From positions 458,021-522,020 of the forward strand of contig RQTK01000212.1 of the NCBI GenBank assembly GCA_003991915.1: a DNA stretch of 64,000 nucleotides, read 5' to 3'. The DNA comes from Elysia chlorotica. Lineage: Eukaryota; Mollusca; Gastropoda; Plakobranchidae. The position numbers and the translations under genes were made by a program. Positions 53,401-64,000 of the stretch are shown piece by piece. The notes below the pieces were generated by a model, which did no database searches, had not been told where the DNA came from, and worked only from the letters and a program-made list of their open reading frames with translations. Position 1 is the stretch's first letter, and every line of letters begins with the position of its first letter.

Positions 53401-56400
53401 GAAGGCATGTGTAGATCGATACATGTACAATTACACCTTGTCATGCAGGTCCAGTGAATCTAACGACACATGTTTTTTATTTAACTACATGTTCCAAAGA
53501 CTGTATTAAATTGATAGAAAAAATTATATTTTGTAAGATTACTTTGATTTTATTTGAAGCCTTGAAGTTAAAATCTTTCCATTTCATTTTTGAAAATATG
53601 AAATATTTGACTACTGCCATATGTAGGTCTACAACATAATAAAATTTATAGTTTGCCCTATTTTAGCTTCATCAAAATAATGAAACTTTTCCAGTTAGAG
53701 TAATGTATAATTCTTAAGAAAAAATTATCTCCTTGGAAACTGCAACAATTTATTACATACATGAATAAATAGGAACCTTAGTCACAACATGAAATTCAAT
53801 GATCTAGAGAGGAAACAAATTTTGCCGACTGTCCACAAATCTACAACAATGATGCAGATTACAAGAGACAGAATGTGAATGGTTTCACTATCACTATGTA
53901 TACAACAAGACAGCACAACATGTTTTTGTTCCAATCTGATCATGTCAAATGACTTTGAGTTAATGTAGGCCTACACAAGTCAAGTTTTTTTTTTTTTAAA
54001 GAAAAGCTTAGTTTGAGTAAACTGAAAAAGCCTGTGAAAAGTACAACAAAACACACATGATTTTCTTGGAAAAAGCTCGTTGAATTCTGCCATCAATCAT
54101 AAAAAATTGGCTTCGAGACTGAAAGTAGGCTTTTCCAAACTGTGAGAACTGCACAGCACAGAGAAGGTTTTTTAAAATAAATAAAAAGGATGGGATGAGA
54201 GGATTTTAGCTTGTCTTCCTGTAATGTTCCCTTTACTAAGATGAATAACAGGATTGATAATAAAACAAAAAGTAGTCTTTAATGTATGAGAACATTTTGT
54301 CTCTTAAATAGCAAGAAATCTCAGAGTCTTGTAAAATCTGGAGTCCTGAATTATGGAGGCTCCTCTCACAGAGCTAAAAATCTGCTTACATTGATTTAAG
54401 TGAAAACAACAACAACAGCAACAACAACAACTGTGAGTAATCATAATTTAACAAATATAGAAAGTAAAGCGAGGTTGCAGCATTGAAGAAACAATGATGA
54501 AACCAGAAAATCAGACCTAAGAAAACTTCTCCACTTGACAAGTCATATATATTTATAATAATAATTAGGCTTGATCAACCATCCATGAGTTGAATTGAGT
54601 TCAGTTGGTTTAATGTCCAATGTCAGCACTATATAGGTTATACTGTGGATGGGCCCCAAGACTGACGTCTGAGAATATTATGTACTGTCACAGGCAGGGC
54701 CTAAACTGTCTGTCAAATATTTGCATGGGGAGGAGGAGAGGGGAGGCTAAACACAACTGTATTTTCCTAAGATTATGTTTAGGCAGCAGTAAGAAACATG
54801 AAACACCCAAACTGCCAAATATTTCATTGGAAAGAACAGGTAGGGAGGCATAACACACCTGCATTTTCTTTTGATAAAGTTTAGTTTTATACTTTTAAGC
54901 AACGGTGACAAGCATAATTACAGAAAGCCTCTGAAGCTGGAGATCACTAACTATCTGGTCAAGGAGGCTTAGGAGGTACATATGCCATCAGAGGCCAGGC
55001 TGTCATGGGTTGATATATTTAGCAAAGTCCTAGGTGACTAAGATATATGTATATACTTTTTTCTCATTGAAAGCATAATAATCTTGGGTCACATCAAGGG
55101 ATCTAAGTATAATTTTGGTTTTACCTCCTTAATTAAAAATACAAAATAATACATAAAGACATATCTCACAGTCGTGTTACCTTATTTTTTACATTAACTT
55201 GACTGGTTTTACTAGGCACACCTGCTCCATCCGGACAAGGCTTCTTCAAAAAGTTGGGAGTTGGGAAGGTTTCAATTGTAAGTAGAGATTCCATGTAAAA
55301 GGAATAAGAGATTCTGCTCCGGGGCGCCCCACCCGCCACCGAGCCCAACAAGGGGACACTGCGCGGAAATCCAGCGCTAATCGTGTCAGGGCTACCCCGG
55401 AGTTATACTCCCAGCATAGAAAGAAAGAGAGAGTGCTAGGATTGACCCTAGCCAAAACTGACCAGCCGATTGAGCGGTGTGGGCCACTCCGCCCACCCGT
55501 CTCGGGGGAAGGAGTGGGCCAAAGAGATGTGTTGGTGAATGACAGCCCGCAGGCTGGTTCACCTCAATCACCAGGATCACCTTACGGGACGCACGTCACG
55601 GCAAACAAGGTGCCCAATAGTCGGGTAAGAAGTAGTGGGGATGGGGGATAAGAAGCAAAAGACAAGAAGATAGGCGCATGAAAGAGAGCGGGACAGAAGA
55701 AATAGCGAGATAAGAGAAAGGGCCTGTCCTTAGCAGTCTTTTACTGTGTCACGCGCGACAGGTAGGCGGTGGTAACCATTCTTTACACCCCTCCGAATGA
55801 GGGCCCTGTTGCCATACGGGAGGAAAAGGAGAAGAAGGAGAAGAAGGAGAAGAAGAAGAAGAAGAAGAAGAAGAAGAAGAAGAAGAAGAAGAAGAAGAAG
55901 AAGAAGAAGAAGAAGAAGAAGAAGAAGAAGAAGAAGAAGAAGAAGAAGAAGAAGAAGAAGAAGAAGAATTAGAAAAGAAGAAGTAGACCATTCATTTCAC
56001 ACATTAACTGTACTGACGAAAGAAAAATCCACCCTAAATGCAGTGCATGTCACATCAATATATTTCTTAGAGATTTTCTATGAATACTTTTGATTTAAAG
56101 ACGATTGATTGACAGGATAAAGTGATCAAGTTAGGACTGTTAATTCAAATCCCTCACTCTTCTAAATGCCCTTCTTGTTAGGCTGGGCAGCTTGGAAGAA
56201 AAAGTAGAGCTGTATAAGCACTAACAACTTGGGCTGACAGTCTAGCTTATATAGAAATCGATTGAAAGAGCCTGATCTCTAAACCATTCTCTTGCCTAAA
56301 AGTTTATCAAATACATTGAAATTACCTTTCTTGCAGACATAATGCAATACTGGAACTCTTAATGCCTCAGAAAAAACAAACAGATTTTCAAAACAACAAC

Positions 56401-57057
56401 TCTGTTTTGCTTGTCAAAGAGGTTGAGTAGGCCAAGCAGACAATAATTTGCAGTAAAAGCCAAGAAAGCTTTATCATTAGGCATTCAGGACAGTAAACAC
56501 TTTTGCTGTGTTAGCAGAGAAGGTTGAACAAAACATCATCCTGTTCGAACTATGCTTATAATTTAATAGAATAAGATCCTTGTGGCCCTTGTGGCCCTCA
56601 TGGCGCAAAAATGTGTTTGCTTTAGGGGACTTTGTACTTATGGAGAATCTTCAATGTCAAAAATGATCTTTGCATTTACTTTTTAGTGACAAAGTGAACT
56701 ATGTCAGTGAAATATTTGACACAGTACAGACCTAATGTTGGTGTTACTTGGACTGGTGGGGTGAACACTATTATGCTTTCTGAGTCTCATATTTCTGATA
56801 ATGCAGAAAGAGGTGAAATGAAAAAAAATCATCTAAACACTCTGGAGACAACATTTTGTTTACTTCAAACACTTCTGTGTCTTGGCCTCTAAAGAAGGAG
56901 ATCTCAGACAAAAAATAAGTTAAACAAAATTGATTCTAGGATACTATTAAACAGAATAAAGGAGAAAAAAGGTTTCAAGTTCTGAGACCTCATTGTTGTT
57001 GATAAACATAAACAAACTCACTTTGTAGGCCTTAAAAAAAAGAGACAGAGACAGAGA

Positions 57058-57131
<74 letters not shown>

Positions 57132-59924
57132 TAGGAGAGAGAGAGAGAGGGAAAGACAAAAACATATATAGAGAGAGAGTCTCACCTCTTTTCTCAGCCT
57201 CTGAACTCTGTTTATGACCTCCCTTGCCACTCCTTCATTCAGCATTGACTCATCTGGCACAATGTCCAGTAACACGAGAATCTGGAGAGCAAACGTGAAA
57301 GAAGGCATAGAGAACCAACAAAGTGTGTCAGTAATTCAATTTTGATTATTGAGCTTTTTTTGCATTAGTTGGTAAACAATTTTGTTGTGATGGCTGGGAA
57401 GGTTAAACAAAACATCTTTCTGTTCTACCTATGCTTTGAGAACATTTTGTCTCTTAAATAGCAAGAAATCTCAGAGTCTTGTAAAATCTGGAGTCCTGAA
57501 TTATGGAGGCTCCTCTCACAGAGCTAAAAATCTGCTTACATTGATTTAAGTGAAAACAACAACAACAGCAACAACAACAACTGTGAGTAATCATAATTTA
57601 ACAAATATAGAAAGTAAAGCGAGGTTGCAGCATTGAAGAAACAATGATGAAACCAGAAAATCAGACCTAAGAAAACTTCTCCACTTGACAAGTCATATAT
57701 ATTTATAATAATAATTAGGCTTGATCAACCATCCATGAGTTGAATTGAGTTCAGTTGGTTTAATGTCCAATGTCAGCACTATATAGGTTATACTGTGGAT
57801 GGGCCCCAAGACTGACGTCTGAGAATATTATGTACTGTCACAGGCAGGGCAGGGATATCATGACTCCTGCCTCAGCAGATCATATTAAACTGACACCCAA
57901 CCAGTAGGAGGCTAAATCACCGGGGCTCAAGCCACAGGCCTCCTGCGTCGGAAGCCAATGTACTACCCCAGGGCTACAGCTTCCCCCGATCAACCATCAC
58001 TAACAAAACCTAAACTGTCTGTCACACATTTGCATGGGGAGGAGGAGAGGGGAGGCTAAACACAACTGTATTTTCCTAAGATTATGTTTAGGCAGCAGTA
58101 AGAAACATGAAACACCCAAACTGCCAAATATTTCATTGGAAAGAACAGGTAGGGAGGCATAACACACCTGCATTTTCTTTTGATAAAGTTTAGTTTTATA
58201 CTATTAAGCAACGGTGACAAGCATAATTATAGAAAGCCTCTGAAGCTGGAGATCACTAACTATCTGGTCAAGGAGGCTTAGGAGGTACATATGACATCAG
58301 AATCCACGCTGTCATTGGTTGATATATTTAGCAAAGTCTAGGTGACTAAGATATATGAATATACTTTTTTCTCATTGAAAGCATAATAATCTTGGGTCAC
58401 ATCAAGGGATCTAAGTATAATTTTGGTTTTACCTCCTTAATTAAAAATACAAAATAATACATAAAGACATATCTCACAGTCGTGTTACCTTATTTTTTAC
58501 ATTAACTTGACTGGTTTTACTACTTCCTAAAGAATATTGAATGAAGATATAAAATTATATTTACAACAATGTTGGATTTCATGTTCAGTGATTATTAAAA
58601 AAACAAAAATTCTTTGTACGTTGTCATTTCCTTTTTATGTTGCCATTGACGATGATTTTTCAATGAAAATAATAGAATCATGCAAGCAAACTGATCGAAA
58701 CACATGAATGGGTTGTGACAGCATGCTTGGATTCGACTGCAGGAATGTGGAATCGGCACCGGTCTTAAAAGTACTAACTTTACCTTTTTGTAAAAGAATT
58801 TCCCTTCCTGCTCAGTGAAAAAATAAATGAAAGCAAAAGTGAAAAAGTCAAATTGAGAAAAATTGATCACTGCCAAGCTCAAAGTTGTTAAAATCACCAA
58901 CTAGTCCAGGAGAAAAACATTCTTGTTGTTGAAAACATAATGTCATAGTCATAGGTATGGACATAATAATAGTTGTTCATACTCCACGTGTATATTTTAG
59001 ATTAAAAGCTGTCAAACTTTGAAAATAATTATATGACTTGTTTTCCCTTTCAAAAATCCTGTTTTGTATTTGCTTTTGCCTTCATCAGGTAAACAATATT
59101 TTATGAATCATGTATGTTCTTTACTCACCTCTCGATAATCTAAACGGCCATCCTTATTGTCATCAACTTCATCAATCATTTCTTTGACTTCTGCCCTTGA
59201 CATCTTTTCTCCTCTCTGAAAATCATAGCAAATTAAATGTTGTTTATTATCTTCCGAGGCAGGGCTTTGTTGTTTTGCATATACACCCAACATGGCCTTG
59301 TTCAAGCTCCAGGAGATATGTAAAAAATATACAAAAATATCCCCAACATGTTCCCCTTTCACTAGACTGAAATAAGAAGGAAAAAGCCATTTAATAAAAA
59401 AATTGATTAAAAAAAGCATCAACTGTATAAGCCATATTTGTGTGCATGTAATTTAATTCAAGTACACACAATATTCAAAATTGCCTTTAATAGATACTTT
59501 CAATATTTTCATTGCAACTTTTCTTTTTGTCACAAAATATTTTATACAACATTTTTGCTGTATAATCCTCTGCTGCAATGCAGTTTGTATGGGGAAAGCT
59601 TAATGGATTAGAGAAGACTTACAGTTGTCATGATCTTATACAGCTCATCAAGCGAAATATATCCATCTCCATTCAAGTCAATTTTTCTGAATGCTTTCAT
59701 CAAGTCATCCTCTGAAGTGACTGGCTCTCTTCTGCAGATTTCCACAAAGTCTTCAAATGTCATTCCATCTGTCAGAAATGTACAAGATTAATCAAAATTG
59801 TGTTCTAAAGGCATTTTCCTTTGTTTAAATAATTCTGTAAACTGATGAGCCGTAAAGAGTCATATGAAAATATGAAATTGTTGGCTAAAAATCCACAAGT
59901 AAAGCAGGAGTCCATTATTATAAG

Positions 59925-59961
<37 letters not shown>

Positions 59962-60852
59962 TATGTATATTTAACCTACAATGAACAATCTAATTTGAGG
60001 GCAATGAGGGGTAAAAACAAAAGATATAGTAAATTTGAAAGTTTAACAAAACTGTTTAAAAAAGTACCAAACCTGTGTCATTTATCCAATATCGAGTGAT
60101 GACTTTGCTTGAGGGGTTCCTGCCAGTTTGTTGCAAAACTGTGGTAACAATGCATTAAAAGTTTTTTTGGATAAATTAGGTAACATATATATTTCAAAGA
60201 TTTGTATGCATACCAAATTATATAGCAGCCTAGTTACATTAAAAAATAACATTGTTTTATTTCTAAAAAAAAAAAAAAAGAAGAAAAAAAGGGTGGTCTT
60301 TTAAGTAAGTATGGAAAAAAACCCATGAAGAAATCAGAATTTAAAATCAAATTCATGAGAACTAAAAAATTAATCTAGCAAGTTAACAAAGTTATGTTCA
60401 AACAAAGTTGCACATAGTTTCCTGTTGCTGGAGATAACCAATAATTTTATAATTTAATGAATCCAAAACAAGGGGTAAACGACGGTTGTGGAGATATTTT
60501 TTTTTACAAAAAAATCATAGAATTATCCTAAACAGATTCATCAAAATGAAAAAAATAAAATTTACATGTTAACAACGTGACCACAAACATGTATATATGT
60601 TAACAACATGTGTATAAACTTTTATTTATTTTTTACTTACCAAAAAAAAAATTGGAAAGATTTGGGAAAAAATCACTTACGTATTGTTAAATCTTCTTTT
60701 GAAGACACCTCTTCTTTTAAATCATCATATCGACCAAGAAATGCGGCTTTACATTCCAACTTGAGCTCATAGTCTGACTGGGCTGATCCTGACACCCGAC
60801 TGGAATGAGAGGCTGCTGAGGATGGTCTACTGCTACGTCTTTGCACCGACAT
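35442..60852 (-). CDS. EFCAB7: EF-hand calcium-binding domain protein 7, 21 coding exons
   Basis: In vertebrates EFCAB7 works with IQCE to hold EVC-EVC2 at the base of the primary cilium for Hedgehog signalling. Exons, in transcript order: 60681-60852, 60073-60138, 59623-59768, 59129-59215, 53006-53123, 51947-52012, 49790-49861, 48799-48870, 48102-48167, 45905-45964, 44370-44429, 42649-42743, 42153-42291, 41560-41660, 40023-40180, 39327-39460, 38701-38849, 38100-38222, 37256-37345, 36358-36465, 35442-35516. Phases agree throughout: 718 residues, against about 629 in human. Landmarks match the human protein: QQTGRNPSSKVITRYW, FRKIDLNGDGYISLDE, RGEKMSRAEVKEMIDE, NSKGTFFLDEDGSVISH, TTGCRLRPRR, DMADLDGNGFLSRDEF, DDLWITVTGMGFNKSL. 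EF-hand loops at residues 110-121, 146-157 and 504-515 are all canonical. Residues about 190-360 are a Ser/Arg/Gln-rich linker with a triplicated exon, which accounts for the extra length. Start: the first ATG of exon 1; an upstream non-coding exon is implied by the acceptor at 60875-60876. Confidence 0.93.
35702..35938. mobile_element. piggyBac-like MITE with TTAA target sites
   Basis: Perfect 12-bp terminal inverted repeats CCACTTGAGTGC and GCACTCAAGTGG are flanked on both sides by TTAA (35698-35701 and 35939-35942), the target duplication of piggyBac-type elements. It is 237 bp with no coding capacity, just beyond EFCAB7 exon 21 on the intron side. Part of its interior is shared with a diverged copy at about 36498-36620. 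Confidence 0.72.
40190..41060 (-). repeat. 56-bp minisatellite next to the EFCAB7 exon 15 acceptor
   Basis: About 14 variable units, with + strand consensus gtaacagaggaaagcaaaga followed by ctgtaatgatgggtgatgct and aataacaagggtaa. The array starts a few bases before the exon 15 acceptor. The acceptor's pyrimidine tract (tttcctctgttctccccag on the - strand) is homologous to the tttcctctgttac part of each unit. The array thus looks grown from the 3' splice-site region. Confidence 0.88.
46420..46595 (-). mobile_element. Probable tRNA-derived SINE head in EFCAB7 intron
   Basis: On the - strand gttggcaaggtgtatcggac and gatgttcgaatccttggag resemble A and B boxes of a tRNA gene at the right spacing, without a full cloverleaf. 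The tail differs from the family above, so this may be another family. Confidence 0.4.
47336..47425 (+). repeat. (AAT)n microsatellite in EFCAB7 intron
   Basis: About 28 AAT triplets in the intron between exons 9 and 10. Confidence 0.97.
54584..54700 (-). mobile_element. SINE tail left by deletion in the paired duplicate
   Basis: This is the same insertion as the full-length copy at 57734, with one flanking repeat (gatcaaccatc at 54573) kept. About 159 bp covering the tRNA head and the other flanking repeat are missing, joining caggcagggc to ctaaactgtc. Confidence 0.8.
55215..55845. other. GC-rich unclassified segment in EFCAB7 intron 4
   Basis: About 600 bp far more GC-rich than its surroundings, starting exactly at the end of the first segmental duplicate and running into the GAA tract. 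No protein match recognised. It has the look of a mobile-element end (GC-rich body, simple-repeat tail) but no terminal structure was found. Confidence 0.4.
55820..55975 (+). repeat. (GAA)n microsatellite
   Basis: About 45 GAA/AAG triplets in EFCAB7 intron 4. Lysine, arginine or serine homopolymer frames across it are artefacts. Confidence 0.97.
57037..57178 (+). repeat. (GA)n microsatellite beside the orphan synthetase exon
   Basis: A GA tract with a few interruptions, ending about 8 bases from the donor of the orphan exon. Confidence 0.96.
57186..57281 (-). pseudogene. Orphan isoleucyl-tRNA synthetase exon in EFCAB7 intron 4
   Basis: A 96-nt open segment with a good acceptor (tttgctctccag) and donor (gag|gtgaga) encodes 32 residues, including LVLLDIVPDESMLNEGVARE and VINRVQRLRKE. 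This matches the C-terminal part of cytoplasmic isoleucyl-tRNA synthetase (human: MAREVINRIQKLRKK). No other synthetase exon was found nearby. It has the same orientation as EFCAB7, phase 0 at both ends, between exons 4 and 5, which also join at phase 0. It could therefore be a silent exon copy or an in-frame cassette exon. A (GA)n tract flanks it on the donor side. Confidence 0.8.
57734..57987 (-). mobile_element. tRNA-derived SINE, full length with target-site duplication
   Basis: On the - strand the element starts with a tRNA-like head (ctggggtagtacattggctt as A-box region, ggcttgagccccgg as B box) and ends with a tail containing cagacgtcagtcttggggcc, tatagtgctgacattggac and attaaaccaactgaactc. 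It is flanked by perfect 11-bp direct repeats GATCAACCATC at 57723-57733 and 57988-57998. The tail is shared by several other copies in this window. Confidence 0.85.
59928..59957 (+). repeat. (TA)n microsatellite in EFCAB7 intron 2
   Basis: About 14 TA units. Confidence 0.95.
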
Positions 60853-60874
60853 ACTGGCTTGATTACCTGAGTCT

Positions 60875-61164
60875 CTAAAAAAAATATGCACTATGTTTTT
60901 GTGCAAATATTGCTAAAGGCACTATATATTATAGTGTTTCTTTACAAGGAATGGGCATAGACACTTTTTATCTCGAATATTTTAATAAACTTAGTAAATA
61001 ATCGTTATTTAGACCTAGAAATGTCAAATTATGAGAGCTCTTAGTTTATAATTCATTAGACGGTTAGAGCAAAGGATCTGTTCGAGCAAAAACAACAAAA
61101 TGATGAAGAGGCAGAAACACTATGCTATATAAATAGTGAACAAACAAAAACAACAACACAAAAC

Positions 61165-61208
<44 letters not shown>

Positions 61209-62154
61209 CAGACAGAGAGACAGAGAGACAGAGCAAGCGAGTATGAGAGACAGAGATAGAGTTTTTATTACTTAACATATCAATTTTATGTGCTTCTGTA
61301 TGTTTGTCCCCATCCCCTTCCGCGCCAGCATTGTACCAGTGTGTAAATAAACAATTGAATAGGCCTCCCAAATTACAATCAAATCCCTCCCTGTCTTCTT
61401 GAATCAAACAAATCATGACAATACAATAACAAAAAACAACAACAAAAGACAGGGAGTATAGATGGCAGGTATTTAATTCAATTTTAATAGAAAAAATAAC
61501 AAAAAGACAGGGAGTAGCCTACAGCTAGAGCCTAGATCTAGTTGGTATTTTATTCAATTTTTAAAACGCAAGGAGTGGCGAAATTTGTTTTAGTAGTAAA
61601 AGTAAATCCTACCTTCAGCTGGGTTAGTATTTCATGTATATAGACCCTAGAGTTAAATGTAGTCTAAATTTGAACGTCACGGAGAAGCTGGAATCTTTAT
61701 TATTTTTCTAAAAGATCTGTTTTGTGTCACTTTAGCGTAAGTAGCAACGGTACCGTTTCCGGTTATAAGAAGTCTGTTAGGCCTATTATAATCTTTTCTT
61801 ATTGCTTTAGTTATAAACCCTTTTAAACCCATTCTGTACAAAACTATGAATTTTAAAACACTGGAATTAGTCAATATATTAAATAATTTCTAATTATGCG
61901 ATGAACAAAACATATAAGTTAAATTTAACGTATTTAGCTACAGATGTCTATTAATAGTCAGCACTTTGTTTTTTTTGGCCACTCAAGGCTTTGAAGTAAA
62001 AAAATTCTTTAAAAAAGTCAAACACAAAAAAATAACGAAAGAATATGGAGTTTAAACCATTCCATGAGCAAAAGAACAGCTATCAACAACTAGAAACTTT
62101 TTAGTCAAGTATTAATTTGTTATTGGCCATTGACATTTTATTAACAATATCATA
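60875..62154. promoter_or_regulatory. Shared upstream region of EFCAB7 and PNLDC1-like gene
   Basis: The two genes point away from each other with 1.3 kb between start codons, so this stretch must hold the promoter or promoters and any EFCAB7 5' UTR exon. A possible - strand donor (GAAG|GTAGGA) near 61610 could end such an exon. The region is AT-rich, has a (GA)n tract at about 61164-61206, and shows no clear TATA box or CpG-dense core. A shared bidirectional promoter is inference from arrangement. Confidence 0.4.
61164..61206 (+). repeat. (GA)n microsatellite upstream of EFCAB7
   Basis: GA units with one AAAG interruption, continuing as degenerate GACAGA to about 61260. Confidence 0.95.
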
Positions 62155-63827
62155 ATGGTCGAGGTGACAAGGCACAACTTTTTGAGTCTTTTCCCACAAA
62201 TAGAGTATGCAATAAATGCAGCTGATTTCATATGTACGTATCTGCAGAATATATAAAATAATTATAGGGCCCTAATAGATTTAGGCTACATGTATAAAGA
62301 TCTTTGGAACTAATATTAATTCTGGGATAAATACGTTTGATTGTATGTATATTGCATGCACATTGTAATACATTATGGACCTTTCATAACAATTAAAAAT
62401 GTGATAACATGATCTTCTAGATGCTTTGTATCGTAGTTACAACTATTTTGTTTAGATTACGAGGCCAGGCCAATAATTAATATTAATCACCACTGTATAA
62501 AATAAAAAACATTAATTGTATGTGAACTCATTAAGCCCTCATGTTCGTTCCATGTTTTGACATATGTTTTAGATAGATCTATAAATGGAAAGCGGGCATT
62601 TTTTTCGTTGTCCGTCATTTTTTGTGAATTTATGGGCTGCACACTGCTGTTGCTCGAGTTTAAAGAGTTGTGGTAAGCAATTCTGTATCTTACCAGTATG
62701 CTTTACAAATGATCTGAATTTGAATTTTATTAAATTTTTTATTTAAACACTGGTATGTATAGTGTGTTCGACCTCACCGTTTCATTTATATTGGGCAATT
62801 TACTTGGCTAACGCATATATATATCATTTTATTTTTTTCAGCGATTGATACAGAATTTACAGGACTGTGTTACGATGACTCTTGCAAGCCCAGGTCTGTT
62901 CCATGACTGGTAACCTATTTTAAAAAAAGGAAAAGTTTTTCACATTTTTGTTTTTTGTGTGTTATCAACAAATATATTGAATTTATGGAGATGAGAGATG
63001 TGGAGGCATTGTTATTATCAGTTCATTTAAAACCATAGGAACCATATATATGAAATGCATCAAGGCCTCTACAAACCTTTTCTCTGTTCTCGCGCACTAA
63101 GAATATTTAATAGTAAGTCTAAGAAAATTCATTCTTTCCTCATACAGGTACTTACCATCCATTTCAAATCTCATTTACTTTCCAGCCCCTATTTTGCATT
63201 AGCATTTTCATTGCCAGTGTCAACTTTTATTGACAGTAATAAATACCAACTGCTGCTGTCACTGTTTTGTTAAGTTAATGTGTGGTTACATATTAGTTTG
63301 AAGAAAAAAAAACCTACACAACTTCCCATTACGTCATTATAAATAATAAATTACTATTGATATTGCAAAAGCGCTTCTTTTGTCTAAATATCCCAAGATT
63401 ATCCTTGACATATAGGATATAAAGTGTATTGGTAATAGTATTAATTATTACACATGTCTCATTTTCTTGTGTGTTGTTTCTTCTGAAAACTTTGCATGTA
63501 TACACCGACAGATAAGATTATGTTATTTGCATTTTTGGGTATACAAGTGGTAATAGTAAGAGGAGAAAATAAATTTATTGTGCTCATGTCAAAGGAAGTA
63601 GAAATTTCAAGCTTTAACACAAAAGTATAAGATTTTATCGTATTCCTGAAAATAGAAAGGTTTTTCTACTCTTCATTAAATTGATGCAGGGATATCAAGT
63701 TTCAAGAATGTTTCAAATTTATGTTTTTAGTTTGTTGTCATATTTTTTTACAGCTTATTTGACAACAGTAAGCAACGCTATACAAAGTTAAAAAGAAGTG
63801 TGCAGAACTTTACACTCTGCCAAATAG
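62155..63827 (+). CDS. PNLDC1: PARN-family 3' exonuclease, PNLDC1-like, 5' exons only
   Basis: Three exons of a DEDD-type ribonuclease: 62155-62233, 62842-62893 and 63754-63827, with matching phases (1, 2, then 1) and GT-AG borders; the gene continues past the window. Predicted start: MVEVTRHNFLSLFPQIEYAI, then NAADFISIDTEFTGL, KPSLFDNSKQRYTKLKRSVQ and NFTLCQIG. The N-terminal V-T-R-x-N-F and the D-x-E-F exonuclease motif I (catalytic Asp and Glu) are standard for PARN and PNLDC1. The SLFD and SVQ-F-T-x-CQIG strings resemble PNLDC1, the enzyme that trims pre-piRNA 3' ends, more than PARN. The family call is firm; PNLDC1 against PARN is inference from a short segment. Confidence 0.78.
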
Positions 63828-64000
63828 GTAAGTCAATTTAAAGGGAAAGAAACATTATTTTGATCTAAGGAAGATAAGACTGAGCTTTAGCAATAATATT
63901 ATTAGTCGGTGTTTAAATTCTAACAAATTTTTTCTTGAATTAAAAAATAAAACCAGATTAAATTCCATATGGAATTATTGGAAATTAAATATTGCTTATC

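Larger units (their letters stand above)
54287..58522. repeat. Paired segmental duplication in EFCAB7 intron 4
   Basis: 54287-55214 and 57437-58522 are direct, near-identical copies, from tgagaacattttgtctc to gactggttttacta. The second is longer because a SINE head is retained there and lost from the first. The 2.2 kb between them (55215-57436) contains a GC-rich unclassified segment, a GAA tract and the orphan synthetase exon. The high identity indicates a recent event. Confidence 0.93.

Noticed and set aside
55749-56093. Poly-Ser, poly-Lys and poly-Arg frames
   Set aside because: Translations of the GAA microsatellite.
62632-62674. ATG exon (MGCTLLLLEFKEL) as start of the PNLDC1-like gene
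   Set aside because: It ends in the wrong phase and would hit a stop in the next exon. The ATG exon at 62155 fits in phase and in sequence.

Overview
This window is nuclear DNA from an intron-rich, microsatellite-rich animal. It is most likely a lophotrochozoan, and a gastropod or other mollusc is my best guess. The reasons are the gene set (D-amino-acid oxidase, a profilin homologue, EFCAB7, a PARN/PNLDC1 nuclease), many short exons with GT-AG borders, AT-rich introns, dispersed tRNA-derived SINEs and very many simple repeats. The species cannot be named from the sequence. All coding models here were built by hand from splice sites, reading phase and remembered homologous motifs; no alignment was run.

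Layout. (1) About 1.16-12.4 kb, + strand: a D-amino-acid oxidase (DAO/DDO family) gene in ten recognisable exons, lacking only its first few residues and ending in the peroxisomal signal SRL. The gene is heavily remodelled by tandem repeats. An 80-bp minisatellite reiterates one intron-exon border about 22 times, a (CT)n tract is followed by a ghost half-exon, the last exon lies in a 1.1-1.35 kb tandem duplication (one copy frameshifted), and a 30-bp satellite grew from the last codons and stop. (2) About 12.4-26.7 kb: mostly gene-poor DNA with long GTA, AAC, CT and GATA tracts, direct repeats, a large foldback, a SINE and an assembly gap inside a GATA tract. (3) 26.8-31.1 kb, + strand: a three-exon gene joining a roughly 350-residue low-complexity N-terminal part to a C-terminal profilin-like domain. 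(4) 31.1-35.4 kb: AT-rich spacer with two copies of a foldback element. (5) 35.4-60.9 kb, - strand: a complete EFCAB7 gene in 21 coding exons (718 residues predicted), with three EF-hands, a serine/arginine-rich linker containing a triplicated exon, and a stray, phase-compatible isoleucyl-tRNA synthetase exon in intron 4. (6) 62.2 kb to the window end, + strand: the first three coding exons of a PARN-family exonuclease, most like PNLDC1 (piRNA trimmer). It is head-to-head with EFCAB7, 1.3 kb between start codons.

The genes do not form an obvious pathway: DAO is peroxisomal, the profilin-like protein is presumably actin-related, EFCAB7 belongs to the ciliary Hedgehog (EvC) complex in vertebrates, and PNLDC1 trims piRNAs. 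The most unusual theme is repeated tandem-repeat growth exactly at exon edges. It occurs at the DAO exon 6 acceptor, at the DAO stop codon and at the EFCAB7 exon 15 acceptor. Exon duplication and exon capture occur alongside it.
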